A stretch of DNA of 50,393 nucleotides from positions 1-50,393 of the forward strand of contig RZZS01000010.1 in assembly GCA_009929775.1 (NCBI GenBank), written 5' to 3'. The translations under genes were made by a program, and so were the position numbers. The first letter of the stretch is position 1; every line of letters begins with the position of its first letter. This DNA is from Alphaproteobacteria bacterium (lineage in GTDB: Bacteria; Pseudomonadota; Alphaproteobacteria; Micavibrionales; Micavibrionaceae). Below are positions 15,453-25,028 of the stretch, piece by piece. A model generated the notes under the pieces. That model worked only from the letters and a program-made list of their open reading frames with translations, was not told the origin of the DNA and ran no database searches.

Positions 15453-16274
15453 ATGTCTACAACCGTCGAAAAAAGCGAAATCTACCGCTTCGCGCGCGAT
15501 TCCGGGCACTGGTGGGACGAATGCGGCCCCTACGCTTCCCTTCACCGCGTCAATCCTGCTCGCATCGCCTTCCTCCGCGACACTCTGAAGCGCCACTTCG
15601 GACGAGAGGAAGTCCTGGACAAACCGCTTTCGGGCATCCGAATCCTCGATATCGGCTGTGGCGGCGGCCTGGTAAGCGAGCCACTTGCCCGTCTTGGTGG
15701 CTCCGTTACCGGCCTTGATGCGGACGCCAGCGCCATCGCCGTCGCACAGGACCACGCACGGGAACAATTTCTTTCCATCGATTACCGCGCAACAACAGCC
15801 GAGGATGTCGCCACCGAAACACCGGGGTCCTTTGACGCCGTCCTAGCCCTTGAGATCGTTGAACATGTCCGCGACGTTCCGCTGTTCGTCAACATCTGCG
15901 CAACCCTCTGCAAGCCCGGCGGCTGCGTGGTCTTCTCCACCCTCAACCGTACACCGAAGTCTTTCGCCCTGGGTGTCGTGGCCGCTGAGTATATTTTGCG
16001 ATGGGTGCCTCGTGGGACGCACAACTGGAAAAAATTTCTGCGCCCGTCAGAACTTGCCCGGTCCGCACGCTCTGCGGGACTTGCCCAACTTGACATCAAG
16101 GGAATCGTCTACAATCCCTTTCAGCAGGAGTTCGTTGTTTCTGACACCGATCTCGACGTCAATTACGTTATGGTTTTCACAAAGAAACAGAGCCGCGCAG
16201 AGCGTCCCGGATGTCCTGATACTCCGGCTCGTTCTCCGGCGTCAGGAAGCCGTGCCGGAGCAGAAAATCGATGA
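15453..16274 (+). CDS. ubiG: Ubiquinone biosynthesis O-methyltransferase UbiG
   Basis: A 273-residue SAM-dependent methyltransferase performing the two O-methylations of ubiquinone synthesis. The family start is clear (MSTTVEKSEIYRFARDSGHW, with the WWDE block). SAM motif I is ILDIGCGGGLVSEPLARLG (about 70). FDAVLALEIVEHV and PGGCVVFSTLNRT follow, then GTHNWKKFLRPSEL. The family normally ends soon after DVNYVMVF. Here about 30 extra residues (from RAERPGC on) are translated antisense to the Nudix gene, so the original stop seems lost. The two genes overlap 98 bases tail to tail. Confidence 0.96.
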   Translation: MSTTVEKSEIYRFARDSGHWWDECGPYASLHRVNPARIAFLRDTLKRHFGREEVLDKPLSGIRILDIGCGGGLVSEPLARLGGSVTGLDADASAIAVAQDHAREQFLSIDYRATTAEDVATETPGSFDAVLALEIVEHVRDVPLFVNICATLCKPGGCVVFSTLNRTPKSFALGVVAAEYILRWVPRGTHNWKKFLRPSELARSARSAGLAQLDIKGIVYNPFQQEFVVSDTDLDVNYVMVFTKKQSRAERPGCPDTPARSPASGSRAGAENR

Positions 16275-17040
16275 CGACCAGATTGCAATTCGGCTTGAAC
16301 GCATCCTCATCGCGCACCATGCGGGCCACATCCCCAACCGGCAACCGGACGAACTCGCCGACTTCGGCACCATCGGCCACAGGAGCGACCGATTCCGGCA
16401 GTTCAAGATCGTAAACGAAGATCGTATCCCGGCGTACACCTTCCTTCATTCGCATCGTGTACGTAATCTGACCGCAAGGAATCGCCTGCCGCATCAGGTC
16501 CGGAGGGAGCCGGGCCTCTTCCATACCCTCCTTGACGACGTTGTCCTCGAGACTGATTCCGACAGGCTGCCCCCCCGCTACCATCTGGTCAAAGCATCCG
16601 GACCAGACTTTGACGCCGGGGCCCCGCCGCCCGAGCCACATTTCGAGGCCGGAAGAGTTGCGGACAAAGCCGTTCACGTGAACACCAAATACGAGAAGGC
16701 CAAAGAACGGCGTAACAGCGCGGTCGATTGAGAGCAAAGGCTCCTGCCCCCAGGCCTCGACCACTGGGAAAAGCTCTCCTTTCAGCGGATAGGCAAACGC
16801 GCCCTGCCCGGCAAGCACGTCGAGTACACCTGCGACGGCCTCCGTTCTGCCGGCGGGACCGGCAAGTTTATCGGACAGGCGAACGCCTGCTTCATCCACC
16901 GTGAACACATCCGGAAACGCGCGCAGGAAGTCGACATTATCGCGGCGAATTGCGCCGACAGCTTGCCCGGCAACGGAAAAGGCTACAAACGCGCTCCGGT
17001 CGAACTGATTCAGCTCTTTGATCTTTTGAAGGAATGACAT
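16177..17040 (-). CDS. Nudix hydrolase with DUF4743 N-terminal domain
   Basis: A 287-residue protein of the two-domain family found near thiamine-diphosphate-linked genes in plants and fungi and in alphaproteobacteria. The N-terminal DUF4743 part (1-120) includes FVAFSVAGQAVGAIRRD. The Nudix domain starts at about 125 (GVHVNGFVRNSSGLEMWLGR). Its Nudix box GGQPVGISLEDNVVKEGMEE keeps the EGMEE metal-binding glutamates, although the REUXEE core reads KEGMEEA, as is typical for this subfamily. It probably cleaves a diphosphate, possibly a thiamine derivative; the substrate is unproven. It overlaps the unnatural tail of ubiG. Confidence 0.88.
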   Translation of the reverse strand: MSFLQKIKELNQFDRSAFVAFSVAGQAVGAIRRDNVDFLRAFPDVFTVDEAGVRLSDKLAGPAGRTEAVAGVLDVLAGQGAFAYPLKGELFPVVEAWGQEPLLSIDRAVTPFFGLLVFGVHVNGFVRNSSGLEMWLGRRGPGVKVWSGCFDQMVAGGQPVGISLEDNVVKEGMEEARLPPDLMRQAIPCGQITYTMRMKEGVRRDTIFVYDLELPESVAPVADGAEVGEFVRLPVGDVARMVRDEDAFKPNCNLVVIDFLLRHGFLTPENEPEYQDIRDALRGSVSL

Positions 17041-17129
17041 CTTTGCTAACCTGAGGGTCCGGGCTTTCCTGCCTGGTCTGGTTTTGGGTTACTCGTTACT
17101 AGTTCAAGGGTCAGCGGAGTGCAAGCGCC

Positions 17130-17882
17130 ATGAAAATTCTTGTCCCGATAAAGCGGGTCGTCGATTACAACGTCAAGGTCCACGTCAAGGCTGACGAAAG
17201 CGGCGTCGATACAGCCAATGTCAAAATGTCGGTCAATCCGTTCGACGAAATCGCGATTGAGGAGGCCGTGCGCCTGAAAGAATCCGGAAAGGCGGACGAG
17301 GTCGTCGCCGTGACCATCGGCGTTACGAAAGCGCAGGAACAGCTTCGCACAGCAATGGCGATCGGTGCCGACCGGGGCATTCTCGTGGAAACCGACATCG
17401 CACCTGAACCGCTCGCAGTTGCGAAATGCCTCAAAGCACTGGTCGAGAGAGAACGGCCCGACCTCGTAATCATGGGCAAGCAGGCCATCGACGACGATTT
17501 CAACCAAACCGGCCAGATGCTTGCGGCACTGCTGGGATGGGCGCAAGGTACCTTCGCCTCGAAACTTCAGCTTGAATCCGGCCAGGCCACCATTACCCGC
17601 GAGGTCGACGGGGGCCTTGAGACCCTCTTGCTACCCCTGCCCGCGATCGTCACGACCGACCTTCGCCTGAACGAACCACGATATGCCTCTTTGCCAAATA
17701 TCATGAAGGCCAAGAAGAAACCGCTCGACGTGCTGAAACCCGGGGATCTCGACGCAGATTTCTCCCCGCGCCTTGAAACACTCAAGGTTCGCGAGCCAGC
17801 CCGGCGCAAGGCGGGGGTCAAGGTTGCCAGCGTCGACGAACTGATTCATAAGCTTAAAACTGAAGCAAAGGTCCTGTCATGA
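17130..17882 (+). CDS. etfB: Electron transfer flavoprotein beta subunit
   Basis: A 250-residue subunit of the soluble heterodimer that collects electrons from acyl-CoA and other dehydrogenases and passes them to ETF:ubiquinone oxidoreductase. Motifs are [17 protein letters not shown], the [17 protein letters not shown] block and the AMP-binding [18 protein letters not shown]. The recognition-loop helix [15 protein letters not shown] also fits. The start is ATG 17130. The stop overlaps the etfA ATG by four bases, guaranteeing balanced synthesis. The N-terminus and length are standard. Confidence 0.97.
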   Translation: MKILVPIKRVVDYNVKVHVKADESGVDTANVKMSVNPFDEIAIEEAVRLKESGKADEVVAVTIGVTKAQEQLRTAMAIGADRGILVETDIAPEPLAVAKCLKALVERERPDLVIMGKQAIDDDFNQTGQMLAALLGWAQGTFASKLQLESGQATITREVDGGLETLLLPLPAIVTTDLRLNEPRYASLPNIMKAKKKPLDVLKPGDLDADFSPRLETLKVREPARRKAGVKVASVDELIHKLKTEAKVLS

Positions 17883-18808
17883 GTACTCTTGTCATTGCCG
17901 AACACGACAATGTTACGCTCGCCCCCGCAACCCTCAACTGCCTCACGGCGGCGCAGAAAATCGGAGGCGATATCGACTTTCTCGTTGCGGCAAATGACGG
18001 CGGGTCTGTCGCGGAAGAAGCTGCGATGGCAGCGGGCGTCCGGAAGGTCCTGAAGGCCGATTCCCCTGCATACGAGCACCCGGTCGCCGAGAACCTCGCC
18101 CCGCTCATCGCCCGGCTTGCCTCTGAGTACACCCACATCCTCGCCCCGGCCACGACCTTCGGCAAAAACATCCTGCCCCGGGCAGCCGGGCTTCTTGATG
18201 TCCAGATGATCTCCGACGTCACCGCCATCGTCGCTCCTGATACGTTCGAGCGACCGATTTACGCTGGAAACGCCATCGCAACGGTTCGCTCGAAAGACGC
18301 GAGGATTCTGCTCACTATTCGCTCTACGGCTTTCGACCCGGCCGCGGCGGGCGGGGGGAATGCCGTGATCGAGAATATTGACGCAACAAGCGACGCGGGC
18401 CTGTCCCGCTTTGTGAAAGCCGAGTTATCCGAATCTGATCGGCCGGAGCTCGGAACCGCCGGAATCGTCGTCTCTGGCGGTCGCGGCGTCGGCTCGGCGG
18501 AAAACTTTTCTTTGATCGAGCAACTCGCTGACAGGCTGGGCGCGGCCGTCGGAGCCTCCCGCGCTGCGGTCGATGCGGGTTTCGTTCCCAACGACTACCA
18601 GGTCGGCCAGACCGGAAAGATCGTCGCCCCGGAGCTTTACATCGCCATCGGGATATCCGGCGCAATCCAGCACCTGGCCGGAATGAAGGACTCAAAGGTG
18701 ATCGTCGCCATCAACAAGGACGAGGAAGCGCCAATTTTCGAGGTGGCCGATTACGGACTCGTCGAGGATCTTTTCAAGGCCGTGCCGGACATTCTCGAGA
18801 AGCTTTAA
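17879..18808 (+). CDS. etfA: Electron transfer flavoprotein alpha subunit
   Basis: The 309-residue FAD-binding partner of EtfB. The N-terminal domain starts LVIAEHDN. The C-terminal FAD domain shows [39 protein letters not shown] and [20 protein letters not shown], then [20 protein letters not shown], all hallmark segments. Four bases overlap etfB at the start (ATGA). The last four bases overlap the end of the convergent pentapeptide-repeat gene. There is no room for a separate terminator between them, so transcripts from the two strands must interpenetrate or end inside coding sequence. Confidence 0.97.
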   Translation: MSTLVIAEHDNVTLAPATLNCLTAAQKIGGDIDFLVAANDGGSVAEEAAMAAGVRKVLKADSPAYEHPVAENLAPLIARLASEYTHILAPATTFGKNILPRAAGLLDVQMISDVTAIVAPDTFERPIYAGNAIATVRSKDARILLTIRSTAFDPAAAGGGNAVIENIDATSDAGLSRFVKAELSESDRPELGTAGIVVSGGRGVGSAENFSLIEQLADRLGAAVGASRAAVDAGFVPNDYQVGQTGKIVAPELYIAIGISGAIQHLAGMKDSKVIVAINKDEEAPIFEVADYGLVEDLFKAVPDILEKL

Positions 18809-20121
18809 ACCGCTTCGGATTCGTCGTCGTCGCGGGCCCGGAAACGGAACACAGGGCGATCTTCCTCGTGCAGTTCCGCCCCTTCCATATTGGCACCCTC
18901 GAAAACCGTGTTTTCGGTTTTTGCGCCCGTAAAATCGCAGCCGCGCAGATCGGCTCCGGTAAAATCAGTGAAAGATATATCCGCGTTGCGGAACGTCGCG
19001 CTCTTTAGCTGTGCCCCTTTGAGGTCGGCATAGCGCATGACGCAATCGTCGAGATTGCAAGGGCTGAAACGCTTCGTCCCTCCCCCGCCCCCGAACATCA
19101 GAGGCGAGAAGTCCGCGCCGCGCAGCGTGGCGTGACTGAGCATCGCGCCCTTGAGGCTCGTACCGCGAAAGTCGGCTTGCTCGAGGTCGCAGCTTCGGAA
19201 ATCGCTTCCATCGAGCGTCGCGCTCTGAAGTTGAACCTTGTACATGTTCATTCCAAAGAATTTGGCTCCCACGGCCTTGATCGCCGTAAGCCGCTCCCCT
19301 TTCAGGGTCCTGAGCGGACGCAGGTCGTAATTGGAAAGATCGAGTTGCTGGCCCCTTGCGCCAACCGACTCCACCCACGCTCGGTGGTCCTCTATCAACT
19401 GCGCAAGCGGTTTGCCGAGTTCGGAAATCGATGAGCCGATATTATCATCGGTAATCGCGCCGCTGATATCGACGTTTGTGATGGTGATGCGGCTCAAATC
19501 GACGCCTGTCAAAATCGCGGACTTCAGAGACGCCCCAGACAGTTGTGCATCGTCAAGTTCGGCGTCAGTCAGGTCCGCGCCTTCAAGCTGGGCACCGCGC
19601 AGATCCGCACGGCTCATATTGATGCCTGCCATGATCGCATCACGAAAATCGGCCTTGCTGGCGAGCGTACCGGAGAGCTTCGCGCCTGACAGATTCGCGC
19701 CACGGAAATTAACGGACTGCCCGCTATCGTATGAGCCATCCCTCGAAATGCCACCGACTCGCAGATCAGCAGAATCAAGATTCGCGCCCTTCAGATTCGC
19801 GCTTTCAATTCGCGCACCGCGCAGATCACAGCGAATGAATATCGTATTGTTCAGGTCGGAATTCGTCAGATCCACGGCGTAAAGAGAAGCTTCCTGAAAG
19901 TTCGCACCCACCATGTCCATGTTCGTCATCCGGCATCCGGTAAAGTCAGATTGCCGAAGATCCTGGCCGCGTACCGAAAGTCCGTCGAGATCCGTATTCC
20001 GCAGAACCGCGCGGCGACCGCCGAGACGCCCCTCGAGAAAGCGCCCGTGAAGGCGGATCATCGCATCCAGTTGGTCCTGCGTCATCGGACCGGAGTTATG
20101 TTCGCCGTCGTTGCTCGCCAT
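18805..20121 (-). CDS. Pentapeptide-repeat protein
   Basis: A 438-residue protein made almost entirely of A(D/N)LXX pentapeptide repeats, which fold into a right-handed quadrilateral beta helix. Two repeat blocks (about 45-225 and 275-425) are separated by a segment around LIEDHRAWVESVGARGQQLD that seems to be conserved in related alphaproteobacterial proteins. A helical N-terminal stretch (QDQLDAMIRLHGRFLEGRLG) may be a dimerisation cap. There is no signal peptide, so it is cytoplasmic. Some pentapeptide proteins mimic DNA and protect gyrase, but most, including this type, have no known function. It ends overlapping etfA by four bases. Confidence 0.9.
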   Translation of the reverse strand: MASNDGEHNSGPMTQDQLDAMIRLHGRFLEGRLGGRRAVLRNTDLDGLSVRGQDLRQSDFTGCRMTNMDMVGANFQEASLYAVDLTNSDLNNTIFIRCDLRGARIESANLKGANLDSADLRVGGISRDGSYDSGQSVNFRGANLSGAKLSGTLASKADFRDAIMAGINMSRADLRGAQLEGADLTDAELDDAQLSGASLKSAILTGVDLSRITITNVDISGAITDDNIGSSISELGKPLAQLIEDHRAWVESVGARGQQLDLSNYDLRPLRTLKGERLTAIKAVGAKFFGMNMYKVQLQSATLDGSDFRSCDLEQADFRGTSLKGAMLSHATLRGADFSPLMFGGGGGTKRFSPCNLDDCVMRYADLKGAQLKSATFRNADISFTDFTGADLRGCDFTGAKTENTVFEGANMEGAELHEEDRPVFRFRARDDDESEAV

Positions 20122-20269
20122 TACGATACTCTCGGCCTATTGTCCCACGGGAAGGTTAAGAAAACTTGTTATGTGCTGGCAGTGGGCACACGGCAGGATC
20201 GACCGTGGCGGACGCCTACTCTAACACAAATTCTTGGTCGCCTGAAGCAAGCGTGCTAATGATGGCGCC

Positions 20270-20440
20270 ATGAAGATGATATTGACAATGCCATTGCTGA
20301 TTTTCCCGCTCCTGCTTGGCGGCTGCGGCGTAAAGCCGGGAGGCCTTGAGTCCCCTCCGGGCGCCGAGGACTCAGCTTTCCCCCGCACGTACCCTGATCC
20401 ATCGACAGTACCGGGACCAGAGCGAGAATTCAGGTTATGA
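20270..20440 (+). CDS. lptM: LptM-like small lipoprotein
   Basis: A 56-residue lipoprotein easily missed for its size. The signal peptide MKMILTMPLLIFPLLLGGC ends in the lipobox LGGC with cysteine 19. The mature part begins CGVKPGG, like the CG.KGPL beginning of LptM (YifL), and is proline-rich. LptM assists maturation of the LptD-LptE lipopolysaccharide translocon at the outer membrane. Its stop overlaps the lysA start by four bases (ATGA), and a small lipoprotein directly before lysA is the standard proteobacterial arrangement. The 148 bases upstream, shared with the divergent pentapeptide gene, show no clear promoter. Confidence 0.85.
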   Translation: MKMILTMPLLIFPLLLGGCGVKPGGLESPPGAEDSAFPRTYPDPSTVPGPEREFRL

Positions 20441-21708
20441 CTTGCGGCTTTTCCCGCCCCGATGGCGATCTTTGGATTGATGGCATACCGGCCGCTGAGA
20501 TCGTCGCTGCTGTTGGGACCCCCGCTTATATTTACTCGGCGAGCGCGATACGGAGCCAGTTCGCCGATCTTGGAGTGGCACTTGGTGCTGTGCTCGCGGA
20601 ACCGCCATTGATTGCGTACGCATGCAAGGCCAACAGCAATCTCGCCGTCCTCAGGCTTCTTGCCGGACTTGGCGCGGGCGGCGACATTGTTTCGGGAGGA
20701 GAATTGCGGCGATGCCTTGCCGCCGGAATGCCCGCCGAAAAAATCGTATTTTCCGGAGTCAGCAAGAGCGACGAGGAAATTGAGCTCGGCATCCGTCACG
20801 GTATTCGCCAGTTCAACGTGGAATCGGAGTACGAACTCGGACGAATCGCATCGCTCGCGAAAAACGCCGGTCAGCGTGCGAACGTAGCGCTGCGCTTCAA
20901 TCCCGACGTCGACGCCGAAGCCCATCACAAGACGACGACAGGGCGGGCCGAAGACAAATTCGGCCTTTTGCGCTCGGACGTCGAGCGTCTATACGCCGCC
21001 GCTTCCGGCAACCCGAATCTCGGCATGCGGGGTCTGCACGTCCACATTGGCTCGCAAATTACACGGGTCGAGCATTACCGTACCTCCTATGAACGTCTGG
21101 CCGATCTCGCCCGCTCACTCATCAGGGCTGGGTATCCGATGGACACCATCGACCTCGGAGGAGGACTCGGCATCGTCTATGACGCCGAAAAGCAGAGCGC
21201 GCCCGACCTTTCGACCTATGGGGCGATCATCGCACAAACCGTCGGGAACCTTGGCGTCTCCCTTGTGGTCGAACCGGGACGCTTTATCGTCGGAAACGCG
21301 GGCGCCCTGGTTTCGCGTATGCTTTACGTAAAGGAAAGCGGCGGGCGGCGTTTCGCCGTTCTCGACGCCGGTATGAACGACCTGATCCGGCCGGCGCTGT
21401 ACGATTCATGGCACGGAATCGTGCCCGTTTTGCCGCGTCAGGGAGAAGAGCGACCCTGCGACGTCGTCGGTCCCGTTTGCGAGACAGGCGATACCTTTGC
21501 GGTGCAGCGCACGCTTCCTCCCCTTGAAAGCGGAGATCTCGTTGCGATCATGAGCGCGGGCGCATACGGGGCGACGATGAGTTCGAACTATAACACGCGC
21601 CCTCTTCCGCCCGAGGTCCTTGTTGACGGGGACAGGTTCGCGATCATTCGCAACCGGCAGGATGTACAGTCGCTGCTCGATCAGGATATCATTCCGGACT
21701 GGCTATAA
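20437..21708 (+). CDS. lysA: Diaminopimelate decarboxylase
   Basis: A 423-residue PLP enzyme converting meso-diaminopimelate to lysine, the last step of lysine synthesis. YACKANSNLAVLRLL contains the PLP-binding lysine (about 66). Next come GGDIVSGGELRRCLAAG and HVHIGSQI, then the glycine-rich IDLGGGLGI phosphate site. The C-terminal beta domain has VVEPGRFIVGNAG and GPVCETGDTFA, with the catalytic cysteine supplied across the dimer, then GAYGATMSSNYNTR. Length is standard. It is translationally coupled to the preceding small lipoprotein gene. Confidence 0.97.
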   Translation: MTCGFSRPDGDLWIDGIPAAEIVAAVGTPAYIYSASAIRSQFADLGVALGAVLAEPPLIAYACKANSNLAVLRLLAGLGAGGDIVSGGELRRCLAAGMPAEKIVFSGVSKSDEEIELGIRHGIRQFNVESEYELGRIASLAKNAGQRANVALRFNPDVDAEAHHKTTTGRAEDKFGLLRSDVERLYAAASGNPNLGMRGLHVHIGSQITRVEHYRTSYERLADLARSLIRAGYPMDTIDLGGGLGIVYDAEKQSAPDLSTYGAIIAQTVGNLGVSLVVEPGRFIVGNAGALVSRMLYVKESGGRRFAVLDAGMNDLIRPALYDSWHGIVPVLPRQGEERPCDVVGPVCETGDTFAVQRTLPPLESGDLVAIMSAGAYGATMSSNYNTRPLPPEVLVDGDRFAIIRNRQDVQSLLDQDIIPDWL

Positions 21709-21733
21709 TTCATAACCGCCATAATTTGCATAC

Positions 21734-24265
21734 ATGACTTTCTCCGAGGAGAGCGAAATCCGGATGATCGAGCGCCGCCTTGCCCGCCTTGAGCGGCAAG
21801 CGTACATCGTGATTCTATTCGAATCCCTCGGCAGGGCGCTGTGGCGACCGTTCGCATGGACGGCGTTTTTTTGCGGGCTCTGGCTGTTGGGCCTACCCGC
21901 GATCCTGGGTGCCGGCGGAGAAATCGTGTCGGCGCTCGTCTTCCTCGCTGGTCTTACGATTTTCCTCGCTTCGGGCCTCCCGACCCTGCGCATTCCCGGC
22001 AAGCCAGACGTACGGCGACGTATCGAATGCGATTCGGGCCTCCGGCACCGGCCTCTGACGTCGCTCGAGGACAGTCTCGCAAACCGCGGGAACGACGCAG
22101 CCCGGCAGATCTGGCAACAGCGCGGGAGGTGGCTCGCGGATGCCTCTTCGCACGCGCGCGGCACCAGCCTGAAGCCTCTCATGCCCCATCTCGACCCGCA
22201 CGCGCTTCGCTATCTCTCACTTCTCGTCCTGATCCTCGGGGTCGCCGTTGCCGGCCCCCTCTGGAAACAGCGACTGGCCCACGGACTGTTCCCGGTTTCT
22301 TTAGCCGGGAACAGTCCTGACGACAGTCCGCGCATCGTCCTGCGCATTACGCCGCCTGAATATACCGGGCTTTCCGAAGCCGTTATCAGCTCTTTCGGCA
22401 AGGATTCGTCTCCGCTGTCCATTCCCAAGGGCAGTCGCATTAGGGTTTCCGTGACCGGGGGGCCGCCGACACCGAAATTTGTCATCGGCGGGCACTCATT
22501 CCCCATGAAGGAGCTTGCCTCCGGAACGTACGGCCTCGAGACACCGGTTCTGCCCGGCGATTCGATGGTCGTTCGACAACTGTTCATGACACGAGCCCGG
22601 CTTCCGTACGTCTATGTATCCGACCTGCCGCCGACGATCGACGAAGCGGACAAGCTCGAGATCACCCCGGAGGGCAGCATTGGCGTTCCCGTCAGGCTTT
22701 ATGACGATTACGGCGTCAAGGACCTCGTTCTCGATATCGAGCTTGACTCCGTGGTCGAGGATGCGCCGCTTGGCGAGCCGTTTCAGGACCGGCGGCTTAT
22801 TATGAGTCCGGGCGGAGAAACGCTCGAAACCCGGCCCGTCTACGACCTGACGGGTCATACATGGGTCGGCCTTCCCGTCGTCATGACCCTTGTCGCCGTT
22901 GACGGTACGGGACAGAAGTCAGATCCGCTGACTTACAGAACGATCCTGCCGGAACGCACGTTTCGTCATCCGGTTGCCGCGATCCTGATCGAAATGCGCA
23001 AACAACTTGCCTGGCTTCCGGTCTTCAATGCGCAACAGGTGGCCATCGGGCTTGAGGAGTTGCTGCGTCAACCGCAAACGTTCGATGGCGACCCTGTGGT
23101 CTATCTCGCGCTTCGCTCGGCCGCATCCCGCCTTTCCTATGCTCAGTCGGAAGACACGGCGCGGGCGGTTATCGCCCTGCTTTGGGAAACGGCCCTGAGG
23201 CTTGAGGACGGAGGTCTCAGTCTTGCAATGCAGGCCCTGCGCAACGCTCAAAAGGAACTCGAGCAGGCCCTCACGGACCCCGACGCGGGCCAAGCCGAGA
23301 TCGCTCAAAAAATGGACGCCCTGCAGCAGGCTCTCGCCCGATATATGCAGGAGCTTGCAGCAGAGTTGAACAAGCGCGGGGCTGACGGCCAGCCCGTCCT
23401 GATGCTTCCGCCCGAAGCCATGGGACAGGTCATCGACCCGCTCTCGCTCAAGGCCTTTCTCGACCAGCTCCGGGCCGAAGCTCTTTCTGGCGACATGCAC
23501 ACGGCGCAGGAGATGCTTTCGAAAATCCGGAAGATGATGGACATGCTCGACCCTTCCCGCATGGCCGAATTGCCTCCGGAGATCCAGTTCATGAACGAGG
23601 GCCATAATGAACTTCAGGAACTCGTCCAGAAGCAGCAGGAACTTCTCGACCAGACACGCGAGCGTGCCCGCCCGTTGCCGAGTTATGGCGAATGGATTGT
23701 GCCGGAACCGACGATCCGCGGGCCGATCGCGCCAGGGAAGCTGCCGCCGCCCCCCTTACCCGCACCCCAACCGGGCCACCACGCAGACAATCAGGCCGGT
23801 CGCACCGAACAGGAAGCCCTGCGGCTCGTACTCGGCCAGCTCATGCGGGAGGCTGGCGAGATCCTCAATGAGATTCCGGATGGCATGGCGGCCGCCGAGT
23901 TCGAGATGCGCGCCTCATCCGCCGCCCTCGCCGACAACGATCCGATCAGTTCCATTCCCCATCAGGAGCGCGCCCTCGAAAACCTCCAGGACGCCATGGA
24001 GGATATGAATCAACAGATGGCGGCTCGCATGCAGCAGATGATCGGCATGAGTTTTGGAGGCGGAAGCAACCTCGATCCCCTCGGTCGCCCCATCAGCCCG
24101 TCGGAAGGGAACCGAAACTTCTTCGGATCTAATGTCCGGATTCCGGATGAGCAGGATCGGGAGCGGCTGGAGGAGATTTTGCGGATCCTGCGTCAGCGAT
24201 CGGGCGATTTTTCCCGCCCGGAGATGGAACTGGACTATTTCCGCCGCCTGTTGCGTCAGTTCTGA
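21734..24265 (+). CDS. DUF4175 (TIGR02302 family) membrane protein
   Basis: An 843-residue alphaproteobacterial protein of unknown function. The N-terminus has two membrane helices close together (LWRPFAWTAFFCGLWLLGL and GGEIVSALVFLAGLTIFLAS, about 35-85) and a third near 160-175 (YLSLLVLILGVAVAGPLW). A large periplasmic region follows, with beta-rich sections (RIVLRITPPEYTGL, LEITPEGSIGVPVRLYDDYG). Then come long helical, Gln/Glu/Met-rich stretches from about 440 on, likely coiled coils (LDQLRAEALSGDMHTAQEML). The ending ELDYFRRLLRQF is the conserved family terminus, so the gene is complete. It follows lysA by 25 bases. Confidence 0.88.
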   Translation: MTFSEESEIRMIERRLARLERQAYIVILFESLGRALWRPFAWTAFFCGLWLLGLPAILGAGGEIVSALVFLAGLTIFLASGLPTLRIPGKPDVRRRIECDSGLRHRPLTSLEDSLANRGNDAARQIWQQRGRWLADASSHARGTSLKPLMPHLDPHALRYLSLLVLILGVAVAGPLWKQRLAHGLFPVSLAGNSPDDSPRIVLRITPPEYTGLSEAVISSFGKDSSPLSIPKGSRIRVSVTGGPPTPKFVIGGHSFPMKELASGTYGLETPVLPGDSMVVRQLFMTRARLPYVYVSDLPPTIDEADKLEITPEGSIGVPVRLYDDYGVKDLVLDIELDSVVEDAPLGEPFQDRRLIMSPGGETLETRPVYDLTGHTWVGLPVVMTLVAVDGTGQKSDPLTYRTILPERTFRHPVAAILIEMRKQLAWLPVFNAQQVAIGLEELLRQPQTFDGDPVVYLALRSAASRLSYAQSEDTARAVIALLWETALRLEDGGLSLAMQALRNAQKELEQALTDPDAGQAEIAQKMDALQQALARYMQELAAELNKRGADGQPVLMLPPEAMGQVIDPLSLKAFLDQLRAEALSGDMHTAQEMLSKIRKMMDMLDPSRMAELPPEIQFMNEGHNELQELVQKQQELLDQTRERARPLPSYGEWIVPEPTIRGPIAPGKLPPPPLPAPQPGHHADNQAGRTEQEALRLVLGQLMREAGEILNEIPDGMAAAEFEMRASSAALADNDPISSIPHQERALENLQDAMEDMNQQMAARMQQMIGMSFGGGSNLDPLGRPISPSEGNRNFFGSNVRIPDEQDRERLEEILRILRQRSGDFSRPEMELDYFRRLLRQF

Positions 24266-24950
24266 TGTCTGGCATGACCATCGAAACCCGCACCTGCCGT
24301 ACATCTCCGTTCCCGACCGGGTAACTCGTCGAAAAGGTAAGGTTCTGTTCTGCAGCAAGGCCCGGAACCGGCGGCGGAACCACCCATTGCGCAACCGGCT
24401 TGCCGCCCGCGTCAAGGGACGACGCCACCATGCGCGGCAACGCAACGTCCCGTTCATATCGGTTTATAATCCGGCCCTCGACGTACAGAATTTCGTTGCC
24501 ACGCTCGTCCCACGCCGTCTCCGCCTTCACGCGATCGAAAATGAGCTCTTCGCCCGGCACGCTCATCTCAAACCCAAGCGTCTCGAACAGGAGCGCAGAA
24601 GGAGGCCATGCATCCACCACTGTGTTCCGACTCATCGCAAGCACGGTCGCAAGAGCAAGGAACAAAAACGACGCCGCCGCAATACCGGTTACGATCGGCA
24701 TAAGATTCGCATTCCCGGAAAGTATCGGGCCATCGAAGTCTCCCGGCTGCGGCCTTACGCCTGCGGGAACGAACTCAAAATCGTCGTCGCCCGAAGCCGC
24801 CTTCGGCGTGTCGAATTCCTCGAAATCCTCGTCCGGCTCCTGATGCCAGACGTTCTGGCACGCCGAGCAGCGCACGAGACGACCGTCGGGCGCGAGAACT
24901 TGCGCGTCGAGCAGATAACGCACAGAACAGTTGGGACAGGTCAGGATCAT
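24129..24950 (-). CDS. MJ0042-type zinc-ribbon membrane protein
   Basis: A 273-residue protein. The N-terminal zinc ribbon has two CxxC pairs (LTCPNCSVRYLL and RCSACQNVWHQ, residues about 4-40) of the MJ0042 type common in alpha- and deltaproteobacteria. An acidic linker and one membrane helix follow (PIVTGIAAASFLFLALATVLAM, about 88-108). A periplasmic domain comes next (GEELIFDRVKAETAW ... LYVEGRIINRYERDVALPRM), resembling DUF3426. The natural domain ends near VSMVMPDIRTD; the last 40 residues are low-complexity and read antisense to the DUF4175 gene, which it overlaps by 137 bases. Function is unknown. It is divergent from the ftsEX operon. Confidence 0.85.
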   Translation of the reverse strand: MILTCPNCSVRYLLDAQVLAPDGRLVRCSACQNVWHQEPDEDFEEFDTPKAASGDDDFEFVPAGVRPQPGDFDGPILSGNANLMPIVTGIAAASFLFLALATVLAMSRNTVVDAWPPSALLFETLGFEMSVPGEELIFDRVKAETAWDERGNEILYVEGRIINRYERDVALPRMVASSLDAGGKPVAQWVVPPPVPGLAAEQNLTFSTSYPVGNGDVRQVRVSMVMPDIRTDATGGGNSPVPSPGGKNRPIADAGSAKSPPAAPDPAHPESGH

Positions 24951-24980
24951 GGCGGTTTATGGCTTCAGTAACGGGCCGCA

Positions 24981-25009
24981 ATTCATTATTCTAATACAAA
25001 GACTATAAT
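24981..25009 (+). promoter_or_regulatory. Promoter of the repeat protein-ftsEX operon
   Basis: A perfect TATAAT (25004-25009) lies at the right place. The -35 is weak (attcat, 24981-24986, at 17 bases). Transcription would begin near 25016, downstream of the first in-frame ATG (25008) and 13 bases before the second (25029). This argues that the second ATG is the real start. Confidence 0.5.
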
Positions 25010-25028
25010 GCGCGGAATCCTGTTTAGC

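Noticed and set aside
21704-21709. A TATAAT overlapping the lysA stop as promoter of the DUF4175 gene
   Set aside because: No -35 box or extended -10 accompanies it, and co-transcription with lysA is simpler.
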